NCBI GenBank assembly: GCA_027485235.1
Contig: JAIXRJ010000020.1
Span: 1-60,148 of the forward strand
Direction: 5' to 3'
DNA: 60,148 nucleotides
Origin: Comamonadaceae bacterium
GTDB taxonomy: Bacteria; Pseudomonadota; Gammaproteobacteria; Burkholderiales; Burkholderiaceae_C
This document shows positions 47,113 through 54,980 of the stretch, piece by piece (position 1 is the first letter of the stretch; each line of letters opens with the position of its first letter). The position numbers were made by a program, and so were the translations under genes. Under the pieces are notes generated by a model. It made no database searches, was not told where the DNA came from, and saw only the letters and a list, made by a program, of their open reading frames with translations.

Positions 47113-48500
47113 GCCGCGCTCGTGTCGGCTGGAGTTGGCACATCAGCCGGCAGGGCAGCATCCCACGGCGCGCCGCTGCGTTTGGCGTCGCAGGCCTCCT
47201 GCCACCACTGCGGCCATTGACCGCTGGGCGCGATGCCGTCCACCGTGTCGGGGCCGATGCGCTGGCTGGCCACGGCGTCTTGTGCAAAGCCGGGCGGCAA
47301 GCCTCCGGCCTTTACCGTCTCGATGGCTTTGAGCAAAATGCGGCGGTTGGCCATGATCACTTTGTCGCTGGTGCCCAGGTGTTCGCGGGTGCGGTCCTGG
47401 ATCGGGCCCATGCTCTCGCAGGCCCACTGGTCGTGGACGTTGATGTCGTCCTCGCCCATGCCCAGATAGGTGCGGGTCATTTGCTCTTCGGGGTTGAAGC
47501 CCCAGTGGTTGTGTTGGCCCGCTTTGGGGATGTAGTCGGGCAGGGTGACCGAGGGCAGGCGCTGGTTTCTCATGGCCTCTTTGTCCACCGGTCCGGCAAA
47601 GCTGGTGAACACCGAATACCAATAGGTGTGGGTGTCGTCCACCGGCACATGCATTTGCGTGATGGTCATGGTTTCCGACAGCGGAATCACGAAGGTGTGC
47701 GGGAACAGCGCATTCGTCACCCGCACATGCGTCAGCGCCTCGTTGATTGGGCGCAGGGCCGTCAGGCGCAGGCCCGGGTCGGTGGGCTCAAACGAGATCT
47801 CGGGCTGGTCCAGCTCGCGCATCACCCGCGTCATGGGCCAGCGCTCGCCTTGCACATCGCCCGCGCTCGCGCCCCGAAACTGGCGGCCATAGCTGCCTTC
47901 GAGCGATTCGTCATTGAAGAAGCGGTGCAGGTACGACGCATGCGCCGGGTCAATGCCCACCTCAAAGGCCTGCAGCCAGTTGCAGTGCCACAGCCCTTTG
48001 AAGGCGAAGGTGTGTGTGGCCGGGGCGCTGAAAGCGTCGATGCCCGGCAGCGGCGGCGGAGTTTGGCCTTCGGGGCCGAACCAGCCAAAGAGGATGCCGC
48101 TGCGCTCAATGATCGGGTAGCTGCGCTGGCGCACACGCTTGCACAGTGTGCTGCCGGTGGGCTCGGCGGGCGTTTCGATGCATTGGCCTGTCACGTCAAA
48201 CTTCCAGCCGTGAAAAGGGCAGCGCAGGCCATCGCCTTCGTTGCGGCCAAAGGCCAGGTCGGCCCCGCGGTGCGGGCAGTCGCGGTCGAGCAAGCCGTAG
48301 TCGCCCTGCGCGTTGCGAAACAGCACCAGGTCCTGGCCCAAAATGCGCACGGCTTTGACGGGGCGAATCGCCATGCGCGGGTCGAGCGCGGGGTTGAATT
48401 CGTCCACCAGGGCGACGGGCTGCCAATAGTGGCGCATCACCGCGCCGCAAGGCGTGCCCGGCCCGATGCGGGTGATCAACTCGTTTTGTTCTGCTTTCAT
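47109..48500 (-). CDS. Rieske non-heme iron oxygenase, alpha subunit
   Basis: The 463-residue product has a Rieske domain with Cys75/His77 and Cys94/His97 (CPHRGADL ... CPFHGWK), then a catalytic domain with NWLQAFEVGIDPAHASYLHRF, which carries the mononuclear iron ligands. It resembles single-component phthalate-dioxygenase-type oxygenases that act on aromatic compounds. Substrate is unknown. It is the first gene of a minus-strand set with the glutamine-synthetase-like ligase (4-base overlap) and the ferredoxin. Confidence 0.9.
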   Translation of the reverse strand: MKAEQNELITRIGPGTPCGAVMRHYWQPVALVDEFNPALDPRMAIRPVKAVRILGQDLVLFRNAQGDYGLLDRDCPHRGADLAFGRNEGDGLRCPFHGWKFDVTGQCIETPAEPTGSTLCKRVRQRSYPIIERSGILFGWFGPEGQTPPPLPGIDAFSAPATHTFAFKGLWHCNWLQAFEVGIDPAHASYLHRFFNDESLEGSYGRQFRGASAGDVQGERWPMTRVMRELDQPEISFEPTDPGLRLTALRPINEALTHVRVTNALFPHTFVIPLSETMTITQMHVPVDDTHTYWYSVFTSFAGPVDKEAMRNQRLPSVTLPDYIPKAGQHNHWGFNPEEQMTRTYLGMGEDDINVHDQWACESMGPIQDRTREHLGTSDKVIMANRRILLKAIETVKAGGLPPGFAQDAVASQRIGPDTVDGIAPSGQWPQWWQEACDAKRSGAPWDAALPADVPTPADTSAA

Positions 48501-48648
48501 GGGCGCCTCTGTGCCTTGAGTCTGCTGGAGGGGGTCGACCTCTTCATGTCAGCGACACCCTGTCTCTTGATGATCAGTTTAAACGGCCGCCGTGGGGGGT
48601 GGCTGCCAACAGGGGACAGGCGTGATTTGATGGATGTCCATGGTGAGG

Positions 48649-48678
48649 CTGACAACTTGGGCCTGAATGACGCAAAAT
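48649..48678 (+). promoter_or_regulatory. promoter of the cyclotransferase gene, probably leaderless
   Basis: CTGACA (48649-48654) and CAAAAT (48673-48678) are 18 bases apart and match the -35 and -10 consensus at five and four of six positions. The -10 box ends 7 bases before ATG 48686. Confidence 0.45.
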
Positions 48679-48685
48679 CAGGCGC

Positions 48686-49081
48686 ATGACGAACGCTCTA
48701 TTCATCTACGGCACCTTGATGCCCGGTTTGCGCCTCGAGGCCGAAATGCACGGCGCCCGATTCATGGGCCCAGCTCAGGTGCCCGGTCGCTTGGTCGATC
48801 TGGGCCGCTACCCCGGCCTACTTCAGGGTGACGGTCAAGTCACCGGCGAAGTCTTCGAAGTCGATGACGCGCACTTGGCCCGACTCGATGGGGTGGAGGG
48901 CATGGTGCCCGGCGACCGCGCTGCTTCACAATACTGGCGCGAAGAGGTCACGGTGGTGGGCGGCCCGCTGAAAGGTCAGTCTGTGCAGACGTATGTCTAC
49001 AACCGCCCAGTCGAAGGCTGCACGCCTATCCCGCACGGCGACTACCGCCGCTACATCCGCGAAGTCGGGCGCGAATCCTGA
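48686..49081 (+). CDS. gamma-glutamylcyclotransferase-family protein
   Basis: The 131-residue product has the AIG2/GGCT fold signature YGTLMPGLR at the start, GRLVDLGRYPGLL, and TGEVFEVDDAHLARLDGVEG with the likely catalytic glutamate. Family members release 5-oxoproline from gamma-glutamyl amino acids or gamma-glutamyl amines. It diverges from the Rieske oxygenase gene, 185 bases away; the link to that set is inference. Confidence 0.88.
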   Translation: MTNALFIYGTLMPGLRLEAEMHGARFMGPAQVPGRLVDLGRYPGLLQGDGQVTGEVFEVDDAHLARLDGVEGMVPGDRAASQYWREEVTVVGGPLKGQSVQTYVYNRPVEGCTPIPHGDYRRYIREVGRES

Positions 49082-49094
49082 CAAACCCAGCGGG

Positions 49095-50432
49095 TCAGTC
49101 CTTGAACACCAACTCCCCGCGCAGCGAGTGCGACAGGCCTTGGGTGATGCGCACGTCGGCCATCTGACCGATCAGGCGGTCCATGTTGGGGCCACCAGGA
49201 AAGTTGACCACCCGGTTGCACTCGGTGCGGCCGGCCAGCTCGGTCGCGTCCTTGCGTGAGGGGCGCTCCACCAAAATGCGCTGCACCGTGCCCACTCGGC
49301 TCTCGCCAATGCGCTGCACGTTCTCCTCGATGGTCGCTTGCAGGTGGTGCAGGCGGCGCAATTTTTCGGCGTGGGGCGTGTCGTCGTGCAGGTTGGCCGC
49401 AGGCGTGCCGGGGCGAGGGCTGAAGATGAAGCTGAAACTGGTGTCAAAACCCACATCGGTGATCAGCTTCATCATCTTGTTGAAGTCGTCCTCGGTCTCA
49501 CCGGGGAAGCCCACAATGAAATCGCTGCTGAGCGACATGTCGGGGCGGATCGCCCGCAGCTTGCGGATCGTGCTCTTGTATTCCATGGCGGTGTAGCCGC
49601 GCTTCATGGCCATCAAGATGCGGTCCGAGCCGTGCTGCACGGGTAAGTGCAGGTGGCTCACCAGTTTGGGAATCTTTTCATACGCGTCGATCAGGCGCTG
49701 GGTGAACTCATTCGGGTGGCTGGTTACGTAGCGGATGCGCTCTATGCCCGGCATGTCGGCCACGTACTCCAGCAACAAGGCAAAGTCGGCAATGTCCGAC
49801 GTTCCGCCCATCTTGCCCCGGTAGGCGTTCACGTTTTGGCCCAGCAGGGTGATCTCTTTCACGCCCTGCGTGGCCAGACCGGCGATTTCGACCAGCACAT
49901 CGTCAAAGGGGCGCGACACTTCTTCGCCCCGGGTGTAGGGCACCACGCAATAGCTGCAGTATTTGCTGCAACCTTCCATGATCGACACAAAAGCGGTGGC
50001 GCCGTCCACCTTGGCGGGCGGCAAGTGGTCAAACTTTTCAATCTCGGGGAAGCTGATGTCGACTTGCGGGCGCTGCTTGCGCTCGCGCTCGTTCAGCAAC
50101 TCGGGCAGGCGGTGCAGGGTTTGCGGACCAAAGACCACGTCCACATAAGGCGCACGCTTGATGATTTCGGCACCCTCTTGGCTGGCCACGCAGCCGCCCA
50201 CGCCAATCAACACGCCTTTGGCTTTGAGGTGCTGCACCCGGCCCAGATCGCTGAAGACCTTCTCTTGCGCCTTCTCGCGCACCGAGCAGGTGTTGAACAA
50301 AATCAGATCGGCCTCGTCCACGTCCTGCGTGGGCTCATAGCCCTGGGTCGCGCCCAGCACATCGGCCATTTTGTCCGAGTCGTACTCGTTCATCTGGCAG
50401 CCAAAGGTTTTGATGAAGACCTTCTTGCTCAT
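49095..50432 (-). CDS. miaB: tRNA-2-methylthio-N6-dimethylallyladenosine synthase MiaB
   Basis: MiaB is a radical-SAM methylthiotransferase acting on A37 of tRNAs. The 445-residue product has the N-terminal UPF0004 domain with three cysteines ([33 protein letters not shown]), the radical-[11 protein letters not shown], and a C-terminal TRAM domain. GGAGG lies upstream of ATG 50432. It is followed closely by the convergent cyclotransferase gene. Confidence 0.97.
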   Translation of the reverse strand: MSKKVFIKTFGCQMNEYDSDKMADVLGATQGYEPTQDVDEADLILFNTCSVREKAQEKVFSDLGRVQHLKAKGVLIGVGGCVASQEGAEIIKRAPYVDVVFGPQTLHRLPELLNERERKQRPQVDISFPEIEKFDHLPPAKVDGATAFVSIMEGCSKYCSYCVVPYTRGEEVSRPFDDVLVEIAGLATQGVKEITLLGQNVNAYRGKMGGTSDIADFALLLEYVADMPGIERIRYVTSHPNEFTQRLIDAYEKIPKLVSHLHLPVQHGSDRILMAMKRGYTAMEYKSTIRKLRAIRPDMSLSSDFIVGFPGETEDDFNKMMKLITDVGFDTSFSFIFSPRPGTPAANLHDDTPHAEKLRRLHHLQATIEENVQRIGESRVGTVQRILVERPSRKDATELAGRTECNRVVNFPGGPNMDRLIGQMADVRITQGLSHSLRGELVFKD

Positions 50433-50841
50433 GCGGCCTCCACGGCGTTTACGGAGGTGATGAAGTCAAGGCAAAGCAAAGCACGCCCGGAAAGGGCCAG
50501 AGTGCAGCGGTTCATGGTTTAGATCCAGAGGCTGTTGGGGGACAGCGCTTGGGGCGCTGGGGAGGGGGGATTATGGCAGGAATGGCATGCCATGAGATTT
50601 TTGATAGACGTTCTAAATAAGTTAATAATCAACAGGCTGCTTAAACGCCTGCCAGCAACTGTGTAATCGGCAATTGCGATGATCGTCTACCCCATGGCGA
50701 TGGCATACGAATCGGTTACAGGCCATTTTGGATGTAAAAATTTTGCTACGGGTATTATAAAAATATTTAGATTGCCCGTTAATACATGCTAATGCATTGC
50801 TGCTATAAACTACTTTGGAAAGTATTTTCTACTGAAAATTA
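50433..50841. other. non-coding stretch upstream of miaB, becoming AT-rich
   Basis: No gene is seen. A 12-base perfect palindrome ATGGCATGCCAT lies at 50582-50593. From about 50600 the sequence turns visibly AT-rich, marking the edge of the island that holds the next two unknown genes. I found no tRNA, integrase remnant or clear direct repeat. Confidence 0.55.
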
Positions 50842-51369
50842 CTAACTCATCAATCCCCAAGACCCGTTCATGATTTTCCTTAAAAAACCTCTTTTTAAAT
50901 CTCTGATTAAGAAAAAATTCACATCTAACTCCCATGGAGAGGCGCCTTTTTCTTTGAGAATTTTAAAACTTTGATTTACTTTTTCTTGGTCTGAAGTATT
51001 TCTTGAATTCTTGCAGTAGCCACCAATTGAACGCAAGTACTGCATGTCTTGAGATTCTTTAGCTAGTTCATCTGACCTTGTGCTTGGGCGTGATAAATTT
51101 GCATTTATCAGCTCTGCTATTGTTTGAATAATGCGTTGAGCCTTAGTTATTTCACTATCTTTATTTATTATATTTATTAATTCTATTCTTGTTGTTGTGG
51201 GGTAGGAGTTTACTGAAACACCAAAGTTTTCCTCAAATGAAACAAGAACTTGATTTATGAAATCGTTTGATATTGCACCTCTGACGCCAGGAAAATCATT
51301 GATCTCTTTAAGTTCAATATAGCAATTAATATAACCTTCAGAATTTTTTTGTGTTGTGACTTTAATCAT
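50842..51369 (-). CDS. hypothetical protein (175 aa) in AT-rich DNA
   Basis: I do not recognise this protein. AGGAG lies 5 bases upstream of ATG 51369, so it is likely translated. It is rich in Ile, Asn, Lys and Ser, in keeping with its AT-rich DNA, has no obvious membrane span, and looks mainly helical in its second half (TKAQRIIQTIAELINANL). Codons such as ATA, AGA, AAT and TTT are far commoner than in neighbouring genes, which suggests acquisition from elsewhere. It follows the 97-residue gene by 52 bases and may belong to the merR operon. Confidence 0.7.
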   Translation of the reverse strand: MIKVTTQKNSEGYINCYIELKEINDFPGVRGAISNDFINQVLVSFEENFGVSVNSYPTTTRIELINIINKDSEITKAQRIIQTIAELINANLSRPSTRSDELAKESQDMQYLRSIGGYCKNSRNTSDQEKVNQSFKILKEKGASPWELDVNFFLIRDLKRGFLRKIMNGSWGLMS

Positions 51370-51421
51370 GCATACTCCTGTAAATAATTAAGGCGGATTC
51401 CAAAGAAAAGTGAAATCTTCT

Positions 51422-51715
51422 TCAAGGCAAGTCCTTGCAAATCAAAATCAACTCTTTTCGCATATCCACATAGTTCTCTGTGAGCACTAGCCATTTACGT
51501 CCTTGTGCAACACGCCAACCATCATGCTGCAAAGCAACCACTCGGTCTTTTCTTGAGAAGCGATATTTCAGATCTAATTTTTTGAGATTGGCTCGAACAA
51601 AAAGCGATGGCTCCATCGCAATGTCCACGACAACCTCTTTGGGGGATAAAAATCGCATCGCTATTGACGCGACGATTTTGCTTGATAGACCAAAAACTGT
51701 CATAAAAAAAGACAT
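51422..51715 (-). CDS. hypothetical protein (97 aa) after the VWA gene
   Basis: Function unknown. ATG 51715 lies 7 bases after the VWA stop codon, with AAGAG in the VWA end as a possible ribosome site, so translation is probably linked to the VWA gene. The product has a weakly hydrophobic N terminus (MTVFGLSSKIVASIAMRFL) and a basic middle (KKLDLKYRFSRKDR). A plus-strand frame over the same DNA is judged a shadow because of the operon context. Confidence 0.6.
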   Translation of the reverse strand: MSFFMTVFGLSSKIVASIAMRFLSPKEVVVDIAMEPSLFVRANLKKLDLKYRFSRKDRVVALQHDGWRVAQGRKWLVLTENYVDMRKELILICKDLP

Positions 51716-51722
51716 GGCTGCA

Positions 51723-53402
51723 TCAGCTCTTAATCATAATTAATTTACGCCCAGTTGTAATAAATTCAAGACTTTCCAAGAGCTTTGCCTTCGTAGGTTC
51801 GGGCAGTCGAACCAGCTCTGATTCGAGCAATCTTTTTGCATGTCGTTCAAGCGGTAGTCCTATTTCTTCAGCCAACCAACACAGCAACACCGCCCAGACC
51901 ATAGCAGGGCTTCCCAATGTTTTGGCGTGGTGCAAAACGAAGCCAGCCATGAAGCTGGTATTGCAAGAGCGCAGGGTGACGGACAACGCTGCTCTGAATG
52001 TTCGGTTGCCATAGGCTTGTCCGTTGAAATTTTGCAGCATCACTGCCAGAGGGTTGGATGGATCATCTAGCGTCTTCAGCACTTCAGTCAATTGAATGAC
52101 CGAGTTGTTGAAGGTGTACTCGCGTTGCTTTTTCCAATAATCATCATCTTCTGGGGGGCTCGCTGAATCGGCGCCTTGTGCTCTGGCTTCATTGCGTTCA
52201 CGAGCTTTGCGAAGAATGTCGTCCATGTCATCGCCGTCAGCCCCCTTGCGCAAAAATGCCGGAATCTCAATGTCGTCCATGCCTGCATTTGCCATGCCAT
52301 CCACCCTGGATGCCGAATGAGTTCGACTGAAACGCCAAACCGTAGGCGTGTTGTTGGCCGAGATACCTGCATTTGTGCCGTAAGACATGTTGTCTGTGCC
52401 GCATCGCATGGCAAGAAGAGACGGCGCTGCACGGGTGACGTTCAAGGCATCTTGAATCACTGTCCCGTTGCCCCCCACACCTGCCGCCTGCATTTGCGCC
52501 ACTTGTTGCAATAATGGCAGGTCTTGGGCCTTTTCACCTTCGGCACGTTGATGAACGAGTATGAAGTTGGTATGCGGCGTGACCAATTGATATTGCAAAG
52601 CGAGGGTCTTTTGGCGGATCTCGTCTGTGGTGTCCAGTAGTCTTTGGGCGGCGCACAAGCGTGGCAGAACGCTGTCTTCGTCCCACATCAGTTGCAGAGC
52701 TTGGCGGCTCTGGCTTTGGCCATTGCATGTCCATTGCAGGGTGGGTGCGGTTGTCGGGCGGCTGGCAATTTGCGCCCATTGGTGAAGCGTGTCACCTTGG
52801 GTGATTTCGCGTGGGCTGGGGGATTGGTAAAGCAGTTCGCTGTCGCTGGTCAGTTGGCACTGAACGGCGCTGGAGTGCCGCATGCGTTCCAACAATCGGG
52901 CCACAGCTTGCTGCATGCTTTGGTTGGGGCTGACCATTTCGCAGGCACCACCGCTGACTTCGGCCAATTCGCGCAGCAGGCTTTCTGCGGGCGAGCTGCC
53001 CACGCCCAGCGCAAACAGGCGGTGACCAGACTGGCGCACGGTGGCCACGATGTTTTCGATGTTCCAGACTTCGCCGTCGGTGATGAGCAGGATGCTGGCT
53101 GCTGTCACAGGCTGCTCGTCTTCGGCGGTGATTCTGATGACGGCCTCCAAGGCGCGTTCCATCTCGGTGCCGCCAAGGTCGGCTTTAATGTTGCGGGCTT
53201 CTGAGCGCAGACGGCGTTGATAGGCTTCAGTGCAGCGTTGCAGCCTTGGCAAAACTTGCTTTGGGTAGGTGCCAAAACGCGTCATCGAGACTTCGTCATC
53301 GGTCTCCAGTTGGTGGAAGAGCCAGTCGAGAGCGTCGCGTGCTTGCTCATTGCTGTCGCCTTGCATGGAGCCTGAGCCGTCCACCAGCACTTTCATGCGC
53401 AA
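51723..53402 (-). CDS. von Willebrand factor A domain protein with internal FtsZ-tail-like peptide (C-terminal part of a split VIT/VWA gene)
   Basis: From TTG 53402 the frame encodes 559 residues. A VWA domain with intact MIDAS (D8-G-S10-G-S12, later ITDGE) covers about residues 3-175. Residues 356-389 match the last 34 residues of this genome's FtsZ without gaps at 27 positions, including AGMDDIEIPAFLRK. An acidic segment (PPEDDDYW) and a helical, hydrophobic C-terminal region (to residue 559) follow. In related proteins VIT and VWA lie in one chain; here the upstream VIT frame overlaps out of phase by 56 bases, and removing one C from the tract at 53410-53414 fuses them. Annotated starts are therefore doubtful. 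Confidence 0.82.
   Translation of the reverse strand: MRMKVLVDGSGSMQGDSNEQARDALDWLFHQLETDDEVSMTRFGTYPKQVLPRLQRCTEAYQRRLRSEARNIKADLGGTEMERALEAVIRITAEDEQPVTAASILLITDGEVWNIENIVATVRQSGHRLFALGVGSSPAESLLRELAEVSGGACEMVSPNQSMQQAVARLLERMRHSSAVQCQLTSDSELLYQSPSPREITQGDTLHQWAQIASRPTTAPTLQWTCNGQSQSRQALQLMWDEDSVLPRLCAAQRLLDTTDEIRQKTLALQYQLVTPHTNFILVHQRAEGEKAQDLPLLQQVAQMQAAGVGGNGTVIQDALNVTRAAPSLLAMRCGTDNMSYGTNAGISANNTPTVWRFSRTHSASRVDGMANAGMDDIEIPAFLRKGADGDDMDDILRKARERNEARAQGADSASPPEDDDYWKKQREYTFNNSVIQLTEVLKTLDDPSNPLAVMLQNFNGQAYGNRTFRAALSVTLRSCNTSFMAGFVLHHAKTLGSPAMVWAVLLCWLAEEIGLPLERHAKRLLESELVRLPEPTKAKLLESLEFITTGRKLIMIKS
52236..52337 (-). other. segment encoding an FtsZ C-terminal peptide look-alike
   Basis: The 34 codons from Trp356 to Asp389 of the VWA protein align gaplessly to FtsZ Trp371-Asp404 (19347-19448) with 27 identities. 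Of those 27 identical residues, 12 use different synonymous codons, which points to selection on the peptide rather than recent DNA copying. One block of 23 bases (52261-52283 against 19401-19423) is identical. Confidence 0.93.
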
Positions 53403-54201
53403 CTTCGCAGGGGGCTGACTTGGTGGTGTCCCAATGCGCCACGGCGCTGGTCAGCAGGGTGTATTGGCCAGGCTGCGTGGCATCGGCACTGGCCATGGCA
53501 AAGGCCATGTCTTTGAGGCCATGAATGGTCAGGACAAAGTCGCGGTCCAGCCAGGCTTTGTTTTGCAGTTTGGCTGTGACACCGTTTTGATGCTTCACCA
53601 GTTGCACGCCGTGCGATGGGCTGGTGATGGTGCCTTGGGCCAAGGGGTTGGCGATGTCCAGCGACACATACAAGCGGTACTCGGCCAGTGGACTGGATGC
53701 TGCAGTCTGGTGTGGAGCCAGACCACCCTGGCTGTGTTCGTCGCCGTAACGCGGGGCTATGGTTGTGGGCAGACTCAGGCGGAGCATGCCGCCTTCGAGG
53801 CGCAATATCTGCGCGTAGTCGATCTCGATCACCACTTCGTCACCCGGCAGGATGTTGCCCAAGTTGGCTGTGTAGAGGTCTTTGCCCGAGCGCTCCAACA
53901 TGACGGGGAGGTCGCCTGTCTGAATGGCTTTTTCGTAGGTGGCTTCTGCTTCTTTCTTTTCGACCACGGTGCCGGTCATGCGCTTGCCATTGAGTTCGAC
54001 CGCCATGCCCAGCAGCACACTGCTCCACGCCAATGGGAAGGTGTAGACGCATTCCAGGTTGTCTTCGGTGGTGTTTCGGTAGACCTGCCGCAGCTTCATG
54101 CGCAGCATGGGGCCTTGCAATTGACCGTGCGCATGGACGGATTGAAGGGCTACGGCTTGATCGTCATCGCGGCTTTTGAGGCCCATCACTTCATTGCTCA
54201 T
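53347..54201 (-). CDS. VIT-domain protein (N-terminal part of a split VIT/VWA gene)
   Basis: The 284-residue frame from ATG 54201 holds a vault protein inter-alpha-trypsin (VIT) domain: VYRNTTEDNLECVYTFPLAWSSVLLGMAVELNGKRMTGTVVEKKEAEATYEKAI is its core (about residues 38-91, shown here only as key blocks RNTTEDN, CVYTFPL and EKKEAEATYEKA). No signal peptide is seen, so it is probably cytoplasmic. After residue ~262 the sequence becomes unrelated Arg-rich residues until the stop, as expected downstream of a frameshift. The start overlaps the merR stop by 11 bases. Confidence 0.8.
   Translation of the reverse strand: MSNEVMGLKSRDDDQAVALQSVHAHGQLQGPMLRMKLRQVYRNTTEDNLECVYTFPLAWSSVLLGMAVELNGKRMTGTVVEKKEAEATYEKAIQTGDLPVMLERSGKDLYTANLGNILPGDEVVIEIDYAQILRLEGGMLRLSLPTTIAPRYGDEHSQGGLAPHQTAASSPLAEYRLYVSLDIANPLAQGTITSPSHGVQLVKHQNGVTAKLQNKAWLDRDFVLTIHGLKDMAFAMASADATQPGQYTLLTSAVAHWDTTKSAPCEVAHESAGGRLRLHARRQQ
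53410..53414 (-). other. C5 tract at the VIT/VWA frame break
   Basis: On the coding strand five C in a row occur exactly where the VIT frame loses homology and the VWA frame begins. With four C the chain would read ...TKSAPAKLRMKVLVDGSGSM, joining the domains smoothly. This may be a sequencing error in a homopolymer, a real mutation or a slippage site. Confidence 0.75.
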
Positions 54202-54589
54202 TTTTGTTTTCCCATGCTGACATGACGGTGCGCACAAAGGCGCGGAGTTGTTCGGGCGACAAGCCCGCTTCTTGTGGATCGATTTGCAGTTCCACGCCGG
54301 GTGCGATGTACACATGACTGCGCACGCTGACGGCACCGGGCTGTTGTTGGCGTTCAGGCACGGGCGATTCCCCCCCGGCCATGACAGCGCGGATGCGCTC
54401 TAACGACACCCCAGAGTCGGCCAATTTGCGGATTTGCATCAGCTGGCCCAGATGCAACGGCGTGTAGTGCGCTGCGCGGGTCTCGCCTACTGGCCGATCC
54501 ACCAGGCCCAGCTGCATGTAATAGCGGACCGTGCGCTTGGGCAAATCGGTCAGCGCACAGAGCTGGTCTATGGAGTAGGTGGTGGTCAT
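54191..54589 (-). CDS. MerR-family transcriptional regulator
   Basis: The 132-residue product starts with a MerR winged helix-turn-helix (YSIDQLCALTDLPKRTVRYYMQLGLVDRPVG), followed by HYTPLHLGQLMQIRKLADSGVSLERIRAVM. The C-terminal effector part is short and without the cysteines of metal-sensing MerR proteins. I chose ATG 54589; an upstream in-frame start lies inside the palindromic operator. It is the first gene of the VIT/VWA operon and overlaps the VIT gene. Confidence 0.88.
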   Translation of the reverse strand: MTTTYSIDQLCALTDLPKRTVRYYMQLGLVDRPVGETRAAHYTPLHLGQLMQIRKLADSGVSLERIRAVMAGGESPVPERQQQPGAVSVRSHVYIAPGVELQIDPQEAGLSPEQLRAFVRTVMSAWENKNEQ

Positions 54590-54593
54590 GGGG

Positions 54594-54622
54594 TTATTGT
54601 GACATAAATACTGTCTCAATAA
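54594..54622. promoter_or_regulatory. MerR operator palindrome
   Basis: TTATTGTGAC (54594-54603) and GTCTCAATAA (54613-54622) form an inverted repeat matching at nine of ten positions around a 9-base spacer, starting 5 bases before the merR ATG. MerR proteins bind such dyads between promoter boxes, so autoregulation of the whole operon is likely. Confidence 0.65.
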
Positions 54623-54706
54623 CTGTCTTTAATTGTATGCGTTGATTTTGATTGCTTTAATTCTTGTGGAGAGCGAGGTTGTGCTGCGTCCTGAAGACCT
54701 GTGCCA

Positions 54707-54718
54707 TACTTTTAAGTA
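54707..54718. promoter_or_regulatory. small palindrome before the toxin-antitoxin-like pair
   Basis: TACTT and AAGTA flank two bases (54707-54718), overlapping a CATACT box that could be a -10 element, just before the ribosome site of the UPF0175 gene. It could be an autoregulatory operator; evidence is slight. Confidence 0.3.
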
Positions 54719-54731
54719 CTCGGAGGTTCCT

Positions 54732-54980
54732 ATGCAGATTTTGTTGGACGTTCCCAATAGCTACTTGGATGTGATGCATTGCGGCAAAGAGGACTTTCAG
54801 CGGGAAGCCAAGTTGGCTATGGCCGTCAAATTTTTTGAAATGAAGCGCTTGTCGTCTGGCATGGCGGCAACCTTGGCAGGTCTGGATCGCGTGGCATTCA
54901 TGGCTGAGTTGCCAAGATTTGGGGTGTCATTGATCGATTTCTCCAAAGACGAGTTGGCCGACGATGTCCTCAATGCCTGA
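54732..54980 (+). CDS. UPF0175-family protein, likely antitoxin
   Basis: The 82-residue product (ATG 54732, with GGAGG 54722-54726 upstream) has the UPF0175 pattern: AKLAMAVKFFEMKRLSSGMAATLAGLDRVAFMAELPRFGVSLID, shown by the blocks AVKFFEMKRLS and AAtlAGLDRvaFM. This is a helix-turn-helix-like fold found paired with DUF3368 nucleases. It overlaps the next gene by 17 bases or fewer. The open frame further upstream is ignored because the ribosome site and family start agree here. Confidence 0.82.
   Translation: MQILLDVPNSYLDVMHCGKEDFQREAKLAMAVKFFEMKRLSSGMAATLAGLDRVAFMAELPRFGVSLIDFSKDELADDVLNA

Noticed and set aside
45856..47220. Long plus-strand frames across the glutamine-synthetase-like and Rieske genes (also 47217-48689)
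   Set aside because: They are antisense to clear enzymes with intact motifs; long antisense frames are expected in GC-rich DNA.
50433..50841. Possible tRNA, attachment site or insertion sequence remnant beside the AT-rich island
   Set aside because: No cloverleaf, integrase fragment, transposase fragment or flanking direct repeat could be seen by eye; only a 12-base palindrome was found.
51480..51743. 87-codon plus-strand frame opposite the 97-residue gene
   Set aside because: The minus-strand gene fits the operon spacing; the plus-strand frame has no ribosome site or partner.
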